A stretch of DNA of 64,000 nt from Hyphomicrobium sp. LHD-15 (GTDB lineage: Bacteria > Pseudomonadota > Alphaproteobacteria > Rhizobiales > Hyphomicrobiaceae). The translations under genes and the position numbers were made by a program. The stretch spans positions 1-64,000 of the forward strand of contig NZ_JAVIFT010000008.1 of assembly GCF_031157355.1 (NCBI RefSeq), written 5' to 3'. The notes under the pieces were generated by a model. That model was not told where the DNA came from and ran no database searches. It was given only the letters and a program-made list of their open reading frames with translations. Each line of letters begins with the position of its first letter. Position 1 is the first letter of the stretch. Below, piece after piece: positions 43,567 through 51,687 of the stretch.

Positions 43567-44436
43567 TGGTCGCTCCGCATCGCCGAGGGCACGTCCAATA
43601 TAGAAAAAGGTTCGCCTCCGATCAAAGCTTCGTTGTTGGGCATCTTGAGCTGCAATGCAGCACGCGGGGACGCGCGTTCGATCAAAGTCCTACTTGTCAG
43701 CTCACGGGCTTTTATCGGGAAGTGCATCGAGGCGTCTCGGATCGGGATGCTTCGGTGCAGGAGGCTAAGAGGCGTGTGCTGTGGGAACCCGAACAGTGTG
43801 TGGTGCCGGTCGCAGTGTTGGGAGGTTTCTGCGGCCGACACCACGAGCATGACGCCACCCGTGCTCTAGGGTCGGGGAGGGGGTGCGGGCGGCGCCAGCT
43901 TTTTCGGATCGCCGGACCCCGTGGATCGATAGAACGGGATCTCGCGATCTCCCCAAGGACACCCGCGGGGGCGTCCGATCGGAGAATGCTAGGGCTAACG
44001 TCGAAAGCGCCAGGGGGTTCCGTGGACGTGCGGCTTGGCAGTTTTGGTTATGAAATGCCGCGCAATTGGTAAGACCCAAATGAGCCAGCTGCCTAGTCGG
44101 TCCGGACAGTGTTTATCAATGGAACTTCTCATATGTTCGCGCGTTTTGCGTTGCCGGTTTGGCGGAATGTCTTCCGCCGGATCGGCGAGGATTTGGCTCA
44201 AGGCGCTGAAGATGCTTCGGTTTTTCGTTTTCTGGAATGAGTTCGGAAACCGCTGGATAAATTCGAGATCGATGCGTGACGGGGACGAATGCGGGGTAAG
44301 CCTAAAATTTGGGTGATGATAGGCGCCGTTCGGGAGGTCAACGACGAAGCCGTCTTTGACCGTCGGCACATCGCTCCGCATGGCGAGCACTTTCAAAGCT
44401 CGCTCTCATAGAAAGGTTCCGAGGGATTTAAGGAAA
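43567..44436. other. 870-base gap between eutB and nepR
   Basis: Frames exist on both strands but none has consistent codon bias or a recognisable product. A minus-strand frame at 43995-44396 (133 residues) is the best candidate but overlaps an EcfG promoter and has no family. The region should contain the eutB promoter and the long leader of nepR. GC content falls after about 44050. Confidence 0.5.
44121..44145 (+). promoter_or_regulatory. EcfG-type promoter far upstream of nepR
   Basis: GGAAC (44121-44125) and CGTT (44142-44145) are separated by 16 bases, a perfect match to the alphaproteobacterial general-stress consensus GGAAC-N16/17-CGTT. It points toward nepR, whose ATG is 291 bases downstream, implying a long leader and autoregulation of nepR-ecfG. 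Confidence 0.65.
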
Positions 44437-44658
44437 ATGACCACTCCGAAATCGGTTCAACCGGCTCAGAGCGTGACAGCTGAGAGTGCCATGAGCACAG
44501 AACAGACCGCGAGCATCGATGCCGGCATTCAGGGCGCGCTCGGGCGGAAGCTGCGCGAGTCCTATGAGGAGGTCGTGCGGGAAACGGTGCCGGACAAGTT
44601 CCTGCAGCTGCTCGATCAACTCAAAAAGTCCGAAAAAGACAAGGCGGGTGAGAGCTGA
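44437..44658 (+). CDS. nepR: Anti-sigma factor NepR
   Basis: The 73-residue protein has the NepR core LGRKLRESYEEVVRETVPDKFLQLLDQL (given here in two parts: residues about 34-52 and 53-64). It binds EcfG in unstressed cells and is pulled away by phosphorylated PhyR. The ATG at 44437 has AAGGAA just upstream. It is two bases before ecfG, in the same transcript. Confidence 0.94.
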   Translation: MTTPKSVQPAQSVTAESAMSTEQTASIDAGIQGALGRKLRESYEEVVRETVPDKFLQLLDQLKKSEKDKAGES

Positions 44659-44660
44659 CA

Positions 44661-45218
44661 ATGGCAGCCCCGGATTTCGAGCAAGCTCTGGTCGGAGCGA
44701 TATCTCATCTGCGCGCTTTCGCCCGATCGTTCGCGAACGATCCTGCGCGCGCGGACGATCTCGTGCAGGAAACGCTGGTGAAGGCATGGAACAGCCGAGA
44801 TTCCTTCACGCCGGGGACGAATTTCCGGGCGTGGCTGTTCACCATTCTGCGCAACGTCTATTTTTCGCAGCATCGCAAGTTGCGGCGCGAGGTCGACGAT
44901 CCTGACGACCATTATCAGAATTCGCTTTCGGTCCAGCCCGAGCAGTACGGACATCTCGACCTGTCGGACTTTCGCGATGCTCTTGCGACGCTGCCGTCCG
45001 ATCAGCGCGAGGCGCTGGTTCTGGTCGGCGCGGAAGGCTTCTCTTACGAGGAGGCGGCGCAGATCTGCGGCTGCGCAGTCGGCACCATCAAGAGCCGCGT
45101 AAACCGGGCCCGCAACAGGCTGGTGGAACTGCTTGGTGATGAAGATCTCAAGCCCGGCAGCCATCATGAGGGCGAGACGCCGCCCGCCGGAACGTTGCTC
45201 AAAAGCACTGCGCGCTAA
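44661..45218 (+). CDS. ecfG: General stress sigma factor EcfG
   Basis: This 185-residue ECF sigma factor has region 2 (about residues 10-75; DDLVQETLVKAWNSRDSF) and region 4 (about 105-160; EGFSYEEAAQICGCAVGTIKSRVNRAR). Context nepR-ecfG-phyR identifies it as EcfG (SigT/RpoE2 type). It directs the stress regulon; a cognate promoter is present upstream of phyR. Confidence 0.93.
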   Translation: MAAPDFEQALVGAISHLRAFARSFANDPARADDLVQETLVKAWNSRDSFTPGTNFRAWLFTILRNVYFSQHRKLRREVDDPDDHYQNSLSVQPEQYGHLDLSDFRDALATLPSDQREALVLVGAEGFSYEEAAQICGCAVGTIKSRVNRARNRLVELLGDEDLKPGSHHEGETPPAGTLLKSTAR

Positions 45219-45264
45219 CGCGATCTCGCCTTAATTTATTGATATCAAATAGTAAATTTCATTT

Positions 45265-45289
45265 GGAACTTTAACGCTCGTCAAACGTT
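45265..45289 (+). promoter_or_regulatory. EcfG-type promoter of phyR
   Basis: GGAAC (45265-45269), a 16-base spacer and CGTT (45286-45289) match the EcfG consensus exactly. The phyR ATG is 61 bases downstream. This supports positive feedback in the general stress response. Confidence 0.82.
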
Positions 45290-45350
45290 AGTCTTGAGGG
45301 TCGCGGCCGTGCCGATTGCAGAGCAGGCCGCCATGTAGGGAGAAATCGGT

Positions 45351-46211
45351 ATGTCGCTTGCTGAAACGATTGCGCCTCAGCTGCCGTATCTCAGGCGCTT
45401 TGCGCGCGCGTTGACAGGTAGCCAGGAAAGTGGCGACGCTTATGTGGTGGCGGTGCTGGAAACGCTAGTCGCCGATCCCGACAGTTTTCCGCAAGGCAAC
45501 ATGAAGCGGGTCGGACTTTATAAGTGCTTCCTCAAGGTGTGGAACTCGATCAGCGTCAATCACGAGCCAACGACTCCGAAGACGCAGGCAGATCGCAGCC
45601 TCGACGCAATCACGCCATTGCCGCGGCAGGCGTTCCTCTTGGCCTCCGTCGAAGGCTTCACCACGCAGCAGATCGCTGAAATTCTCGATTGCTCGACCTC
45701 CGAGGTCACGCGTTTGATCGAAGAGGCGGGTGAGCAGATCGCCGAGCAGACAGCAACGGACGTGCTCATCATCGAGGACGAGCCATTGATCTCGATGGAT
45801 CTCGAAGCCCTGGTAAAGGGGCTCGGTCATCGGGTATCGGGAATTGCGCGTACGCATCGCGAAGCTCTTGCCGAAGTGCGCAAGAAGAAGCCTGGTCTCG
45901 TGCTGGCCGACATCCATCTTGCTGACGGCAGCTCGGGTCTCGATGCGGTGAACGAGATCCTGCTCGGCTTCAATGTGCCGGTCATTTTCATTACCGCCTT
46001 CCCGGAACGGCTTCTGACCGGAGAGCGTCCCGAGCCGACCTTCCTGATTACCAAGCCTTTCGAGCCGAACACGGTGCGGGCGCTGGTTAGCCAGGCGTTG
46101 TTCTTTGGTACTGATGCCCGCATTCCGGATACGCCGGCCGGGCTTGGAAGCCAGAGAGGACCGCGGCCCGTGGGCGCTGCTTCGGTAGGTTTCCGATCGG
46201 CGAGACCGTAA
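45351..46211 (+). CDS. phyR: Stress response regulator PhyR
   Basis: The 286-residue protein has an N-terminal sigma-factor-like decoy domain (about residues 1-130; EGFTTQQIAEILDCSTSEVTRLIEEA) and a C-terminal receiver (about 138-260; IIEDEPLISMDLEAL, phosphoacceptor in VLADIHLADG, Lys in TKPFEPN). When phosphorylated it binds NepR and frees EcfG. The C-terminal tail is about 20 residues longer than typical and rich in Gly/Arg. GGGAG precedes the ATG. Confidence 0.95.
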   Translation: MSLAETIAPQLPYLRRFARALTGSQESGDAYVVAVLETLVADPDSFPQGNMKRVGLYKCFLKVWNSISVNHEPTTPKTQADRSLDAITPLPRQAFLLASVEGFTTQQIAEILDCSTSEVTRLIEEAGEQIAEQTATDVLIIEDEPLISMDLEALVKGLGHRVSGIARTHREALAEVRKKKPGLVLADIHLADGSSGLDAVNEILLGFNVPVIFITAFPERLLTGERPEPTFLITKPFEPNTVRALVSQALFFGTDARIPDTPAGLGSQRGPRPVGAASVGFRSARP

Positions 46212-46554
46212 CAGCGTTCAGCATCAACGCTCTGATTGGCCAGTGTTTTTCCAAGGCTGTCCTGCGCTTTGTCGCGGCAGTAGCGGCTTGGCCATTCGCT
46301 TCATCAGCGTATGTCTTGCAAGCGTGGGCTAGGGTGGCGTCCCGGAGGCGTTCTGGGCGCCCCTCCATAACTGCGGGCAGCGCAAGCTCTGTAAGGGATG
46401 ATCGCATTTTTGATTGCAACGGGGCCAAACGTGATTCACGCTCTGCTTCGTCGATCTGTACCGTGCTTCCCAGTGTGCCGTTCTCGAAATTGGAAACACA
46501 CTTGGCTTTGCTCCGCGAATGGATGGTCTTTGGGCCGTAGCAGGTGGAAGTAGA
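46212..46554. other. Gap between phyR and the receiver gene
   Basis: These 343 bases show no convincing gene. A long minus-strand frame (46087-46908) crosses them but reads through two real genes in antisense and is rejected. Confidence 0.5.
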
Positions 46555-46914
46555 ATGGCGCGAGTCCTGGTTGTCGATGACGAGGCGTTGATAGCAATGA
46601 TGCTCTCCGACCTGCTCACCGAGTACGGGCACGAGACGGTTGGTCCTGCGCATTCGGAGGCGCAAGCGCTCGAACTCGTCGCCTCGAAGGCGATCGATGC
46701 CGCGATCCTGGATGTGACGCTCGGGGATCATGACTGTTTTGCCGTAGCTCAAGCGCTGGGCGAGCGTGGAATTCCGTTCGCGTTCGCGACCGGACACGGC
46801 ATCCACGCCATGCCGGATGCGTTTCGCGAGCGGATGACGGTTTCGAAACCCTTCGACTTTGAAGTCGTCAAGCAGATCGTCGATGAACTCGTCGCGCCGG
46901 CGACGCAATTGTAG
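46555..46914 (+). CDS. Single-domain response regulator
   Basis: A 119-residue stand-alone receiver: LVVDDEALIAMML with the acidic pair, phosphoacceptor in AAILDVTLGDHD (about Asp52) and VSKPFDF. Such single receivers (SdrG/MrrA-like) feed the PhyR pathway in other alphaproteobacteria. The FATGHG segment after the fourth strand resembles the FATGY/FAT-GUY receivers, which fits that idea. The ATG at 46555 follows GGAAG. Confidence 0.88.
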   Translation: MARVLVVDDEALIAMMLSDLLTEYGHETVGPAHSEAQALELVASKAIDAAILDVTLGDHDCFAVAQALGERGIPFAFATGHGIHAMPDAFRERMTVSKPFDFEVVKQIVDELVAPATQL

Positions 46915-46997
46915 GTCTTGGATGCGCGCGTGGCGTTGGCGCGTCGGCCTCTCAACGCTGCTTCACCGGTTCCGCTCTACCGTAATCAGGTCATCTG

Positions 46998-48053
46998 ATG
47001 ACACGCCCCGAGGCAGGTGCCGATCTTCTCGTTGTCGATGCTCCGGCGGCGTGCCAAGCGGATTATCAGAAATCGCTCGCGGATGTCGCGCGCTCGGTTT
47101 CTTTCGCGAACTCGGGCGAGGACGTCGGGCGGGTTGCGCGCGAGCGCTCTTCGCCGGTCGTGTTGGTCCACCTCGATGGGCCGGATGGAGCCAATCCCGA
47201 TCCCGCTCGGCTCATGCGCGCGTTGCGCGGACTTTCCGATCTTCCGGTAATCTTCGTATCGCAGGAAGTTTCGCAGGCTCTCTCCTTGCTCTCGCGCCAT
47301 TCCGGTCCGTTTGATTATCTGGCGTGGCCGATCGTGCCTGAACTTGCAGGCGCGAAGATCGGCACTTTTCTCGGGTTGCGTCGCGCAGCTGAAAAACATG
47401 CCGAACTCGAGCGCGAGCGGGACCGGCTGGCGGATGCGCTCGAGAGCGAGAAGCGACGTACGGATACCTTGGTGGCGCTGGCCGGCGAGCATGTGCATCG
47501 CGGCAAGAACCTGCTTGCGATCATTCAATCCATTTCGCTCAGAACGGTCAGCGACGGACGCAGCATTGCGGATGCGCGTAGCGCGCTGATCGGGCGGCTT
47601 CGGGCCATCGCGCGGGCCTATCACATGGCGACCGCGACCGGGCACGCCGGGGCGGAGCTTCACGAGATCGTCGAGGCCGAACTCGGCGAGGCAGCCCATC
47701 GCATAGTCGCATCCGGTCCATCAGTCCGGCTCAAGGGCGGGATGGTTCAGACGTTCACGCTCGTTATCCATGAACTCACGGCGAACGCGCTGGCTTACGG
47801 CGCGCTGAGCACTCCGGTCGGATCGGTGGCGATCGGATGGACGTTTTTCGACTGCGGCGAGGAGAGCTATCTCGAAGTGGATTGGACAGAGAGAAACGGA
47901 CCGCCGGTGGTTTCTCCCGAGCGGCAGGGCTTTGGGTTGAGCCTGGTTGCCACGTTCGCGGGGACGGGCGCCGAGTTTCCCAACGTCAGCTTCGATCCGT
48001 CGGGCTTCGTGTGCCGGTTGCGGTTGTCTCAGGATATGATCGCCGCCGACTGA
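46998..48053 (+). CDS. HWE/HisKA_2-type histidine kinase with N-terminal pseudo-receiver
   Basis: The 351-residue soluble kinase has a receiver-like N-terminal part (about residues 5-125) lacking a clear phosphoacceptor Asp. A coiled coil follows, then a HisKA_2 box AGEHVHRGKNLLAIIQSI (phospho-His about 165) and an ATPase with VIHELTANALAYGAL and GFGLSLV. Kinases of this class phosphorylate PhyR. Its place beside phyR and a single receiver makes it the likely local kinase or phosphatase. Confidence 0.88.
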   Translation: MTRPEAGADLLVVDAPAACQADYQKSLADVARSVSFANSGEDVGRVARERSSPVVLVHLDGPDGANPDPARLMRALRGLSDLPVIFVSQEVSQALSLLSRHSGPFDYLAWPIVPELAGAKIGTFLGLRRAAEKHAELERERDRLADALESEKRRTDTLVALAGEHVHRGKNLLAIIQSISLRTVSDGRSIADARSALIGRLRAIARAYHMATATGHAGAELHEIVEAELGEAAHRIVASGPSVRLKGGMVQTFTLVIHELTANALAYGALSTPVGSVAIGWTFFDCGEESYLEVDWTERNGPPVVSPERQGFGLSLVATFAGTGAEFPNVSFDPSGFVCRLRLSQDMIAAD

Positions 48054-48065
48054 GCCGTCCGAATT

Positions 48066-48584
48066 CTACGAGCCGAGCCGACGCGGCGTCGTGAACTGTT
48101 CGAGGTGGCCGCTCGCAGACTTGAGATCCTTCCAGTTCACTGCGTCGAACGACAGCACAGCCAGGGCCCCGGTCGGGAACTCTTGCGCGAGTGCGGCCAG
48201 CATCTTGCGATCACCCTCTCCGACAAGCTCGAGCGTCAGGGCATGCAGGCCAGGATTGTGGCCGACGAGGAGGATGTGCGGCTCGCTGTCGGCTTCCGCA
48301 AGCGCTGATCTGATCGTGTACGGCGACGCGAGGTAGAGCGTTTCGTCGTAGATGACCCTCGGCGCCGGCGGTCCCAATTCCGCCAACAGAAGCGTCAGCG
48401 TGGCGCGCGTCCGCATTGCGTCCGAGCAGAGTGCCAGTGTGGGCCTGAGCTTCGCCTGGCGCATGAACTTCGCCAGGATCGGAATCGCCTTGGCCCCGCG
48501 CTTGGCGAGGGGGCGCTCATGATCGTCCAGCTCTGGATCTGCCCAGCTCGATTTCGCGTGGCGGAGGATGGAAAGAGTCAGCAT
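48066..48584 (-). CDS. sixA: SixA-like phosphohistidine phosphatase
   Basis: The 172-residue histidine-phosphatase-superfamily protein has the catalytic LRHAKSSW (His9) and a second His in LLVGHNPGLHALTLELVG. SixA removes phosphate from histidine phosphotransfer domains. It is convergent with the HWE-type kinase, which suggests, but does not prove, a role in that phosphorelay. Confidence 0.85.
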   Translation of the reverse strand: MLTLSILRHAKSSWADPELDDHERPLAKRGAKAIPILAKFMRQAKLRPTLALCSDAMRTRATLTLLLAELGPPAPRVIYDETLYLASPYTIRSALAEADSEPHILLVGHNPGLHALTLELVGEGDRKMLAALAQEFPTGALAVLSFDAVNWKDLKSASGHLEQFTTPRRLGS

Positions 48585-48675
48585 GTGCGGAGCATCGCAA
48601 ATGCCGACGCGGCGTCAAGGGGTTGCAAGCGCCGAGGGTGTTATCGCCGAGAGCCGCTCAGCAGGGCGTAGGAAG

Positions 48676-48708
48676 AAAAATGGAGCCCAAGCTTTCGCCT
48701 GGGCTCCA
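48676..48708 (-). terminator. Rho-independent terminator of a minus-strand transcript
   Basis: A nine-base perfect stem (48681-48689 with 48700-48708) with a ten-base loop is followed on the minus strand by five T (48680-48676). There is no minus-strand gene immediately upstream, so the transcript it ends must start within the intergenic region. Confidence 0.85.
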
Positions 48709-48798
48709 GTGTAGCTGTCTGGACGTTGCCGCCTCTAGAAACCAGGGGAACCACTTCGGTTGGAAAGGCGGGTTCCAAACAGCGATCGGTACTTGTTG
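48676..48798 (-). ncRNA. Candidate small RNA of about 120 nt
   Basis: A sigma70-like promoter (48832-48805) and the terminator at 48708-48676 frame a 120-base non-coding transcript in the gap between sixA and the XRE gene. Inside, GGAACC (minus-strand 48776-48771) can pair with GGTTCC (48752-48747). AACC/GGTT form a small hairpin within that, and CCGCCT/AGGCGG offer an alternative fold. No ORF or ribosome site is evident. It does not contain the SRP RNA tetraloop core or tmRNA features. Identity unknown; 6S-like or a trans-acting regulator are options. Confidence 0.7.
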
Positions 48799-48804
48799 CG
48801 AAAC

Positions 48805-48832
48805 CTTATGCATGCCGGTTCTTAAGGGTCAA
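48805..48832 (-). promoter_or_regulatory. Sigma70-type promoter for the small RNA
   Basis: On the minus strand TTGACC (48832-48827) and CATAAG (48810-48805) are 16 bases apart. A run of seven A lies just upstream of the -35, like an UP element. This predicts a strong constitutive promoter with a start near 48798. Confidence 0.7.
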
Positions 48833-49107
48833 CTTTTTTTCGCTTGAGGAAAGTACGCAAAAGAGGAAAACGCAGCCAGCGCGCGTGCCGAACCTAAGCG
48901 AACGATCTTCGGCCGGCTGGGAAGACACGCTGGTCCAGCCGTCGCGCGTTAACGGATTGGCGTTGAGGACGTTGAGGCTGGCTGCGGCCCACGTTTGTGC
49001 GCGGCTTCGGAATGGGGCATCCTGAAACGAGTTTGCACCCCTGGCGTATGAGTTCGTGCGCGGAGGGACGCGTTTTCTCAGCTCAAGCCGGAAGATCGAT
49101 TGCTGCC

Positions 49108-49779
49108 ATGGCCAAGCGCAAGGTTGTCACCAAGGTCGTTAAGAAGAAGACGGGAACGCGGGCGAAGGTGGCGCACCTGACGACGGGATCCGGAGCGCCG
49201 GACATCGTTGCGCGAACCTTGGAGAACGCAATCGGGGCGCAAGTGCGCGACTATCGCAAGCACGCGGGCCTCACCGTGTCGGAACTGGCCTCTGTCGCCG
49301 ACATTTCCTCGGGCATGTTGTCAAAGATCGAGAACGGACAAATTTCGCCGTCGCTCTCGACGTTGCAACTGCTGGCGTCGGCATTGAACATTCCTCTGAC
49401 GATGCTGCTTGCGACTTACGACCGTGGCCGCGGGTGCTCGCATACGAAGAAAGGTGAGGGCGTTTCCATTCGCCGGCGCGGCACGAAAGTGGGGCACAAC
49501 TATCATCTGCTCGGCCAATCTCTCGGTGGCGATGTTGCGGTCGAGCCTTATCTGATCTCTCTCAACAAGGACGCCGTGACCTACACCGAATTCCGTCACG
49601 AGGGCATCGAGTTCATCTACATGCTGAGCGGCAAGCTCTCGTACGCGCACGGTGATCGCTCCTACACGTTGGAGGCGGGAGATTCGATGATGTTCGATTC
49701 CGCCGAGCTGCATGGTCCCGACAAGCTGATCGAGATGCCTGCCGTCTATCTTTCGGTGATCATCTACGAGCGCAGATAG
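49108..49779 (+). CDS. XRE-family regulator with cupin domain
   Basis: The 223-residue protein has a Lys-rich N-terminus (KRKVVTKVVKKKTG), an XRE helix-turn-helix (about residues 45-100; LTVSELASVADISSGMLSKIENGQISPS) and a C-terminal cupin (about 140-220; GIEFIYMLSGKLSY, LEAGDSMMFDSAELHGP). The cupin probably binds a small ligand. It lies 300 bases before mgsA on the same strand and is the natural candidate regulator of methylamine use; glutamate, N-methylglutamate or gamma-glutamylmethylamide would be sensible ligands. The ATG at 49108 is chosen by GGAAGA upstream. Confidence 0.88.
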   Translation: MAKRKVVTKVVKKKTGTRAKVAHLTTGSGAPDIVARTLENAIGAQVRDYRKHAGLTVSELASVADISSGMLSKIENGQISPSLSTLQLLASALNIPLTMLLATYDRGRGCSHTKKGEGVSIRRRGTKVGHNYHLLGQSLGGDVAVEPYLISLNKDAVTYTEFRHEGIEFIYMLSGKLSYAHGDRSYTLEAGDSMMFDSAELHGPDKLIEMPAVYLSVIIYERR

Positions 49780-49983
49780 GCGCGGCGCCCTTTCAATCGC
49801 GATGATCTTTGATATCGCGACGTCACGATCGCGAAAGCGTGAGCACGCATATTTTCACGCCTGATGCCCGACCAGCGTTGCCGAAAATTTCGAAGCGTCG
49901 ACGTGCATTTGCTCGCGTTGTGCGGTGCCGCATTCGTGCGTGTTCCGAGGGTTCCTCTTGGGGATCTGCTCGCGATTGCGAAG

Positions 49984-49998
49984 TTTCTTTAAAAGAAA
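49984..49998. promoter_or_regulatory. Palindrome upstream of the mgsA promoter
   Basis: TTTCTTT and AAAGAAA are perfect seven-base arms around one central base. The site lies 16 bases upstream of the proposed -35 of mgsA, a good position for an activator such as the XRE-cupin protein. Binding is inference. Confidence 0.4.
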
Positions 49999-50014
49999 AT
50001 TTGTTTCCCCCTGA

Positions 50015-50043
50015 TTGACGCCTCCGTGTCTCTCCTGTAGGTT
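50015..50043 (+). promoter_or_regulatory. Putative mgsABC promoter
   Basis: TTGACG (50015-50020) and TAGGTT (50038-50043) are 17 bases apart, with the mgsA ATG 36 bases after the -10. The -10 is weak, as expected for an activated promoter. The rest of 49780-50014 shows no gene. Confidence 0.45.
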
Positions 50044-50078
50044 CCGCTGGCAACCAACAACACGAAGGCATGCGCCAG

Positions 50079-50975
50079 ATGTGCGGAATTGTCGGACTAT
50101 TCCTGAAGGACAAAGCACTCGAGCCGCAGCTCGGTGCGCTCACGGCCGAGATGCTTGCGACCATGTGCGAGCGCGGCCCGGACTCTGCGGGATTTGCGAT
50201 CTACGGCACGGCTGAGAAGGGCAAGTTCAAGGTCACGGTTCAGTCGCCGAACCCCGACGTGGACTTCAAGGGCCTCGACGCCGCCGTCGCAAAGGCCGTC
50301 GGCAGCAAGGTGTCGTTCGTGCAGAAGTCGACGCACGCTATCCTTTCGGTTCCGGAAGACAAGGTCGAGGAAGCCAAGGCCGCGATCCGCGAGGGCTTCC
50401 CTTCCGTTCGGATCATGGCGACGGGCGCTTCTGTCGAGATCTACAAGGAGGTCGGATATCCGACCGAAGTCGCGAAGCGCTTCGATCTCGCGAAGATGAC
50501 CGGAACGCACGCCATCGGCCATACGCGCATGGCGACCGAATCCGCCGTCACCACGATGGGCTCGCATCCGTTCTCGACCGGCGCGGACCAGTGCCTCGTG
50601 CACAACGGCTCGCTCTCGAACCACAACAACCTGCGCCGCGAACTCAAGCATGACGGCATGACGTTCGAGACGCAAAACGACAGCGAGGTGGCCGCGGCCT
50701 ACCTCACCTGGCGCATGAACCAGGGCAGCAATCTCGGCGAAGCGCTCACGAAGAGCCTCGACGATCTCGACGGCTTCTTCACTTTCGTCGTCGGCACCAA
50801 GGACGGATTCGGTGTCATCCGCGATCCGATCGCCTGCAAGCCGGCCGTGATGGCCGAGACCGATCAGTACGTCGCTTTCGGTTCGGAATATCGCGCACTC
50901 GCAAACCTCCCCGGCATCGAGAACGCCAAGGTTTGGGAGCCGGAGCCGGCCACCGTTTACTTCTGGGAGAGATAA
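50079..50975 (+). CDS. mgsA: N-methylglutamate synthase subunit A (glutamine-amidotransferase domain)
   Basis: The 298-residue class II amidotransferase (GlxB/GltB-N-like) releases the amide from gamma-glutamylmethylamide or its relative. ATG at 50079 is chosen over 50070 because the enzyme needs Cys2 as N-terminal nucleophile (MCGIVGLF). IGHTRMATES and VHNGSLSNHNNLRREL are typical. It is first of mgsABC; the separate subunits together equal one glutamate-synthase large chain. Confidence 0.9.
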   Translation: MCGIVGLFLKDKALEPQLGALTAEMLATMCERGPDSAGFAIYGTAEKGKFKVTVQSPNPDVDFKGLDAAVAKAVGSKVSFVQKSTHAILSVPEDKVEEAKAAIREGFPSVRIMATGASVEIYKEVGYPTEVAKRFDLAKMTGTHAIGHTRMATESAVTTMGSHPFSTGADQCLVHNGSLSNHNNLRRELKHDGMTFETQNDSEVAAAYLTWRMNQGSNLGEALTKSLDDLDGFFTFVVGTKDGFGVIRDPIACKPAVMAETDQYVAFGSEYRALANLPGIENAKVWEPEPATVYFWER

Positions 50976-50979
50976 GAAA

Positions 50980-51687
50980 ATGGACGGGAGCATTGGCACC
51001 AAGCAGACCATTGATCTCGCGAAAGCACCCCTTCGCGAGCTCAATCAGGATCTTCACAGGCAGACGGACGGCTCTAACGACAAGGTGTGGGAAGTCCTCA
51101 ATCCGATGGGCTTCCACTCGATCGCGGTCGGCATCGACGCGCCGATCGAAGTCGAGATCCGCGGAAACGTCGGCTACTACTGCGCGGGCATGAACAAGAA
51201 GGCGTACGTCACCGTGCACGGCTCTGCCGGCCCGGGCGTCGCCGAGAACATGATGTCGGGCACGGTCCGGATCAAGGGTGATGCAAGCCAGTATGCCGGC
51301 GCCACCGGCCGCGGCGGTTTGCTCGTGATCGAAGGCAATGCGTCGTCGCGCTGTGGCGTGTCGATGAAGGGCATCGACATCGTTGTCAAAGGCAACATCG
51401 GCCACATGTCGGCGTTCATGGCGCAGAGCGGGCACCTGGTCGTGCTCGGCGATGCGGGCGATGCGCTCGGCGACTCGATCTACGAAGCGAAGCTGTTCGT
51501 TCGCGGCAAGGTGAAGAGCCTCGGCGCCGATTGCATCGAGAAGGAGATGCGCCCCGAGCATCATGAGGCGCTCGGCAAGCTTCTCGAAAAAGCCGGCATT
51601 ACGGATGTCAAGACAAGCGAGTTCAAGCGCTACGGTTCTGCGCGGAAGCTCTACAACTTCAACATCGACAATGCGGATGCCTACTGA
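50980..51687 (+). CDS. mgsB: N-methylglutamate synthase subunit B (GXGXG domain)
   Basis: The 235-residue protein corresponds to the C-terminal GXGXG beta-helix of glutamate synthase (GlxC type), visible as repeated GNVGYYCAGMNKKAYV and GGLLVIEGNASSRCGVSMKG segments. It is four bases after mgsA and overlaps mgsC by one base (TGATG). Confidence 0.9.
   Translation: MDGSIGTKQTIDLAKAPLRELNQDLHRQTDGSNDKVWEVLNPMGFHSIAVGIDAPIEVEIRGNVGYYCAGMNKKAYVTVHGSAGPGVAENMMSGTVRIKGDASQYAGATGRGGLLVIEGNASSRCGVSMKGIDIVVKGNIGHMSAFMAQSGHLVVLGDAGDALGDSIYEAKLFVRGKVKSLGADCIEKEMRPEHHEALGKLLEKAGITDVKTSEFKRYGSARKLYNFNIDNADAY

Noticed and set aside
43995-44396. 133-residue minus-strand frame upstream of nepR
   Set aside because: No recognisable family, and a perfect EcfG promoter for the opposite strand lies within it. 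Kept only as a possibility in the gap note.
45237-45250. TTGATATCAA palindrome near the phyR promoter
   Set aside because: The four-base spacer of an FNR/FixK box is missing; the EcfG promoter explains this region better.
46087-46908. 273-residue minus-strand frame between phyR and the receiver gene
   Set aside because: It runs antisense to the end of phyR and the whole single-receiver gene, with no motif of its own.
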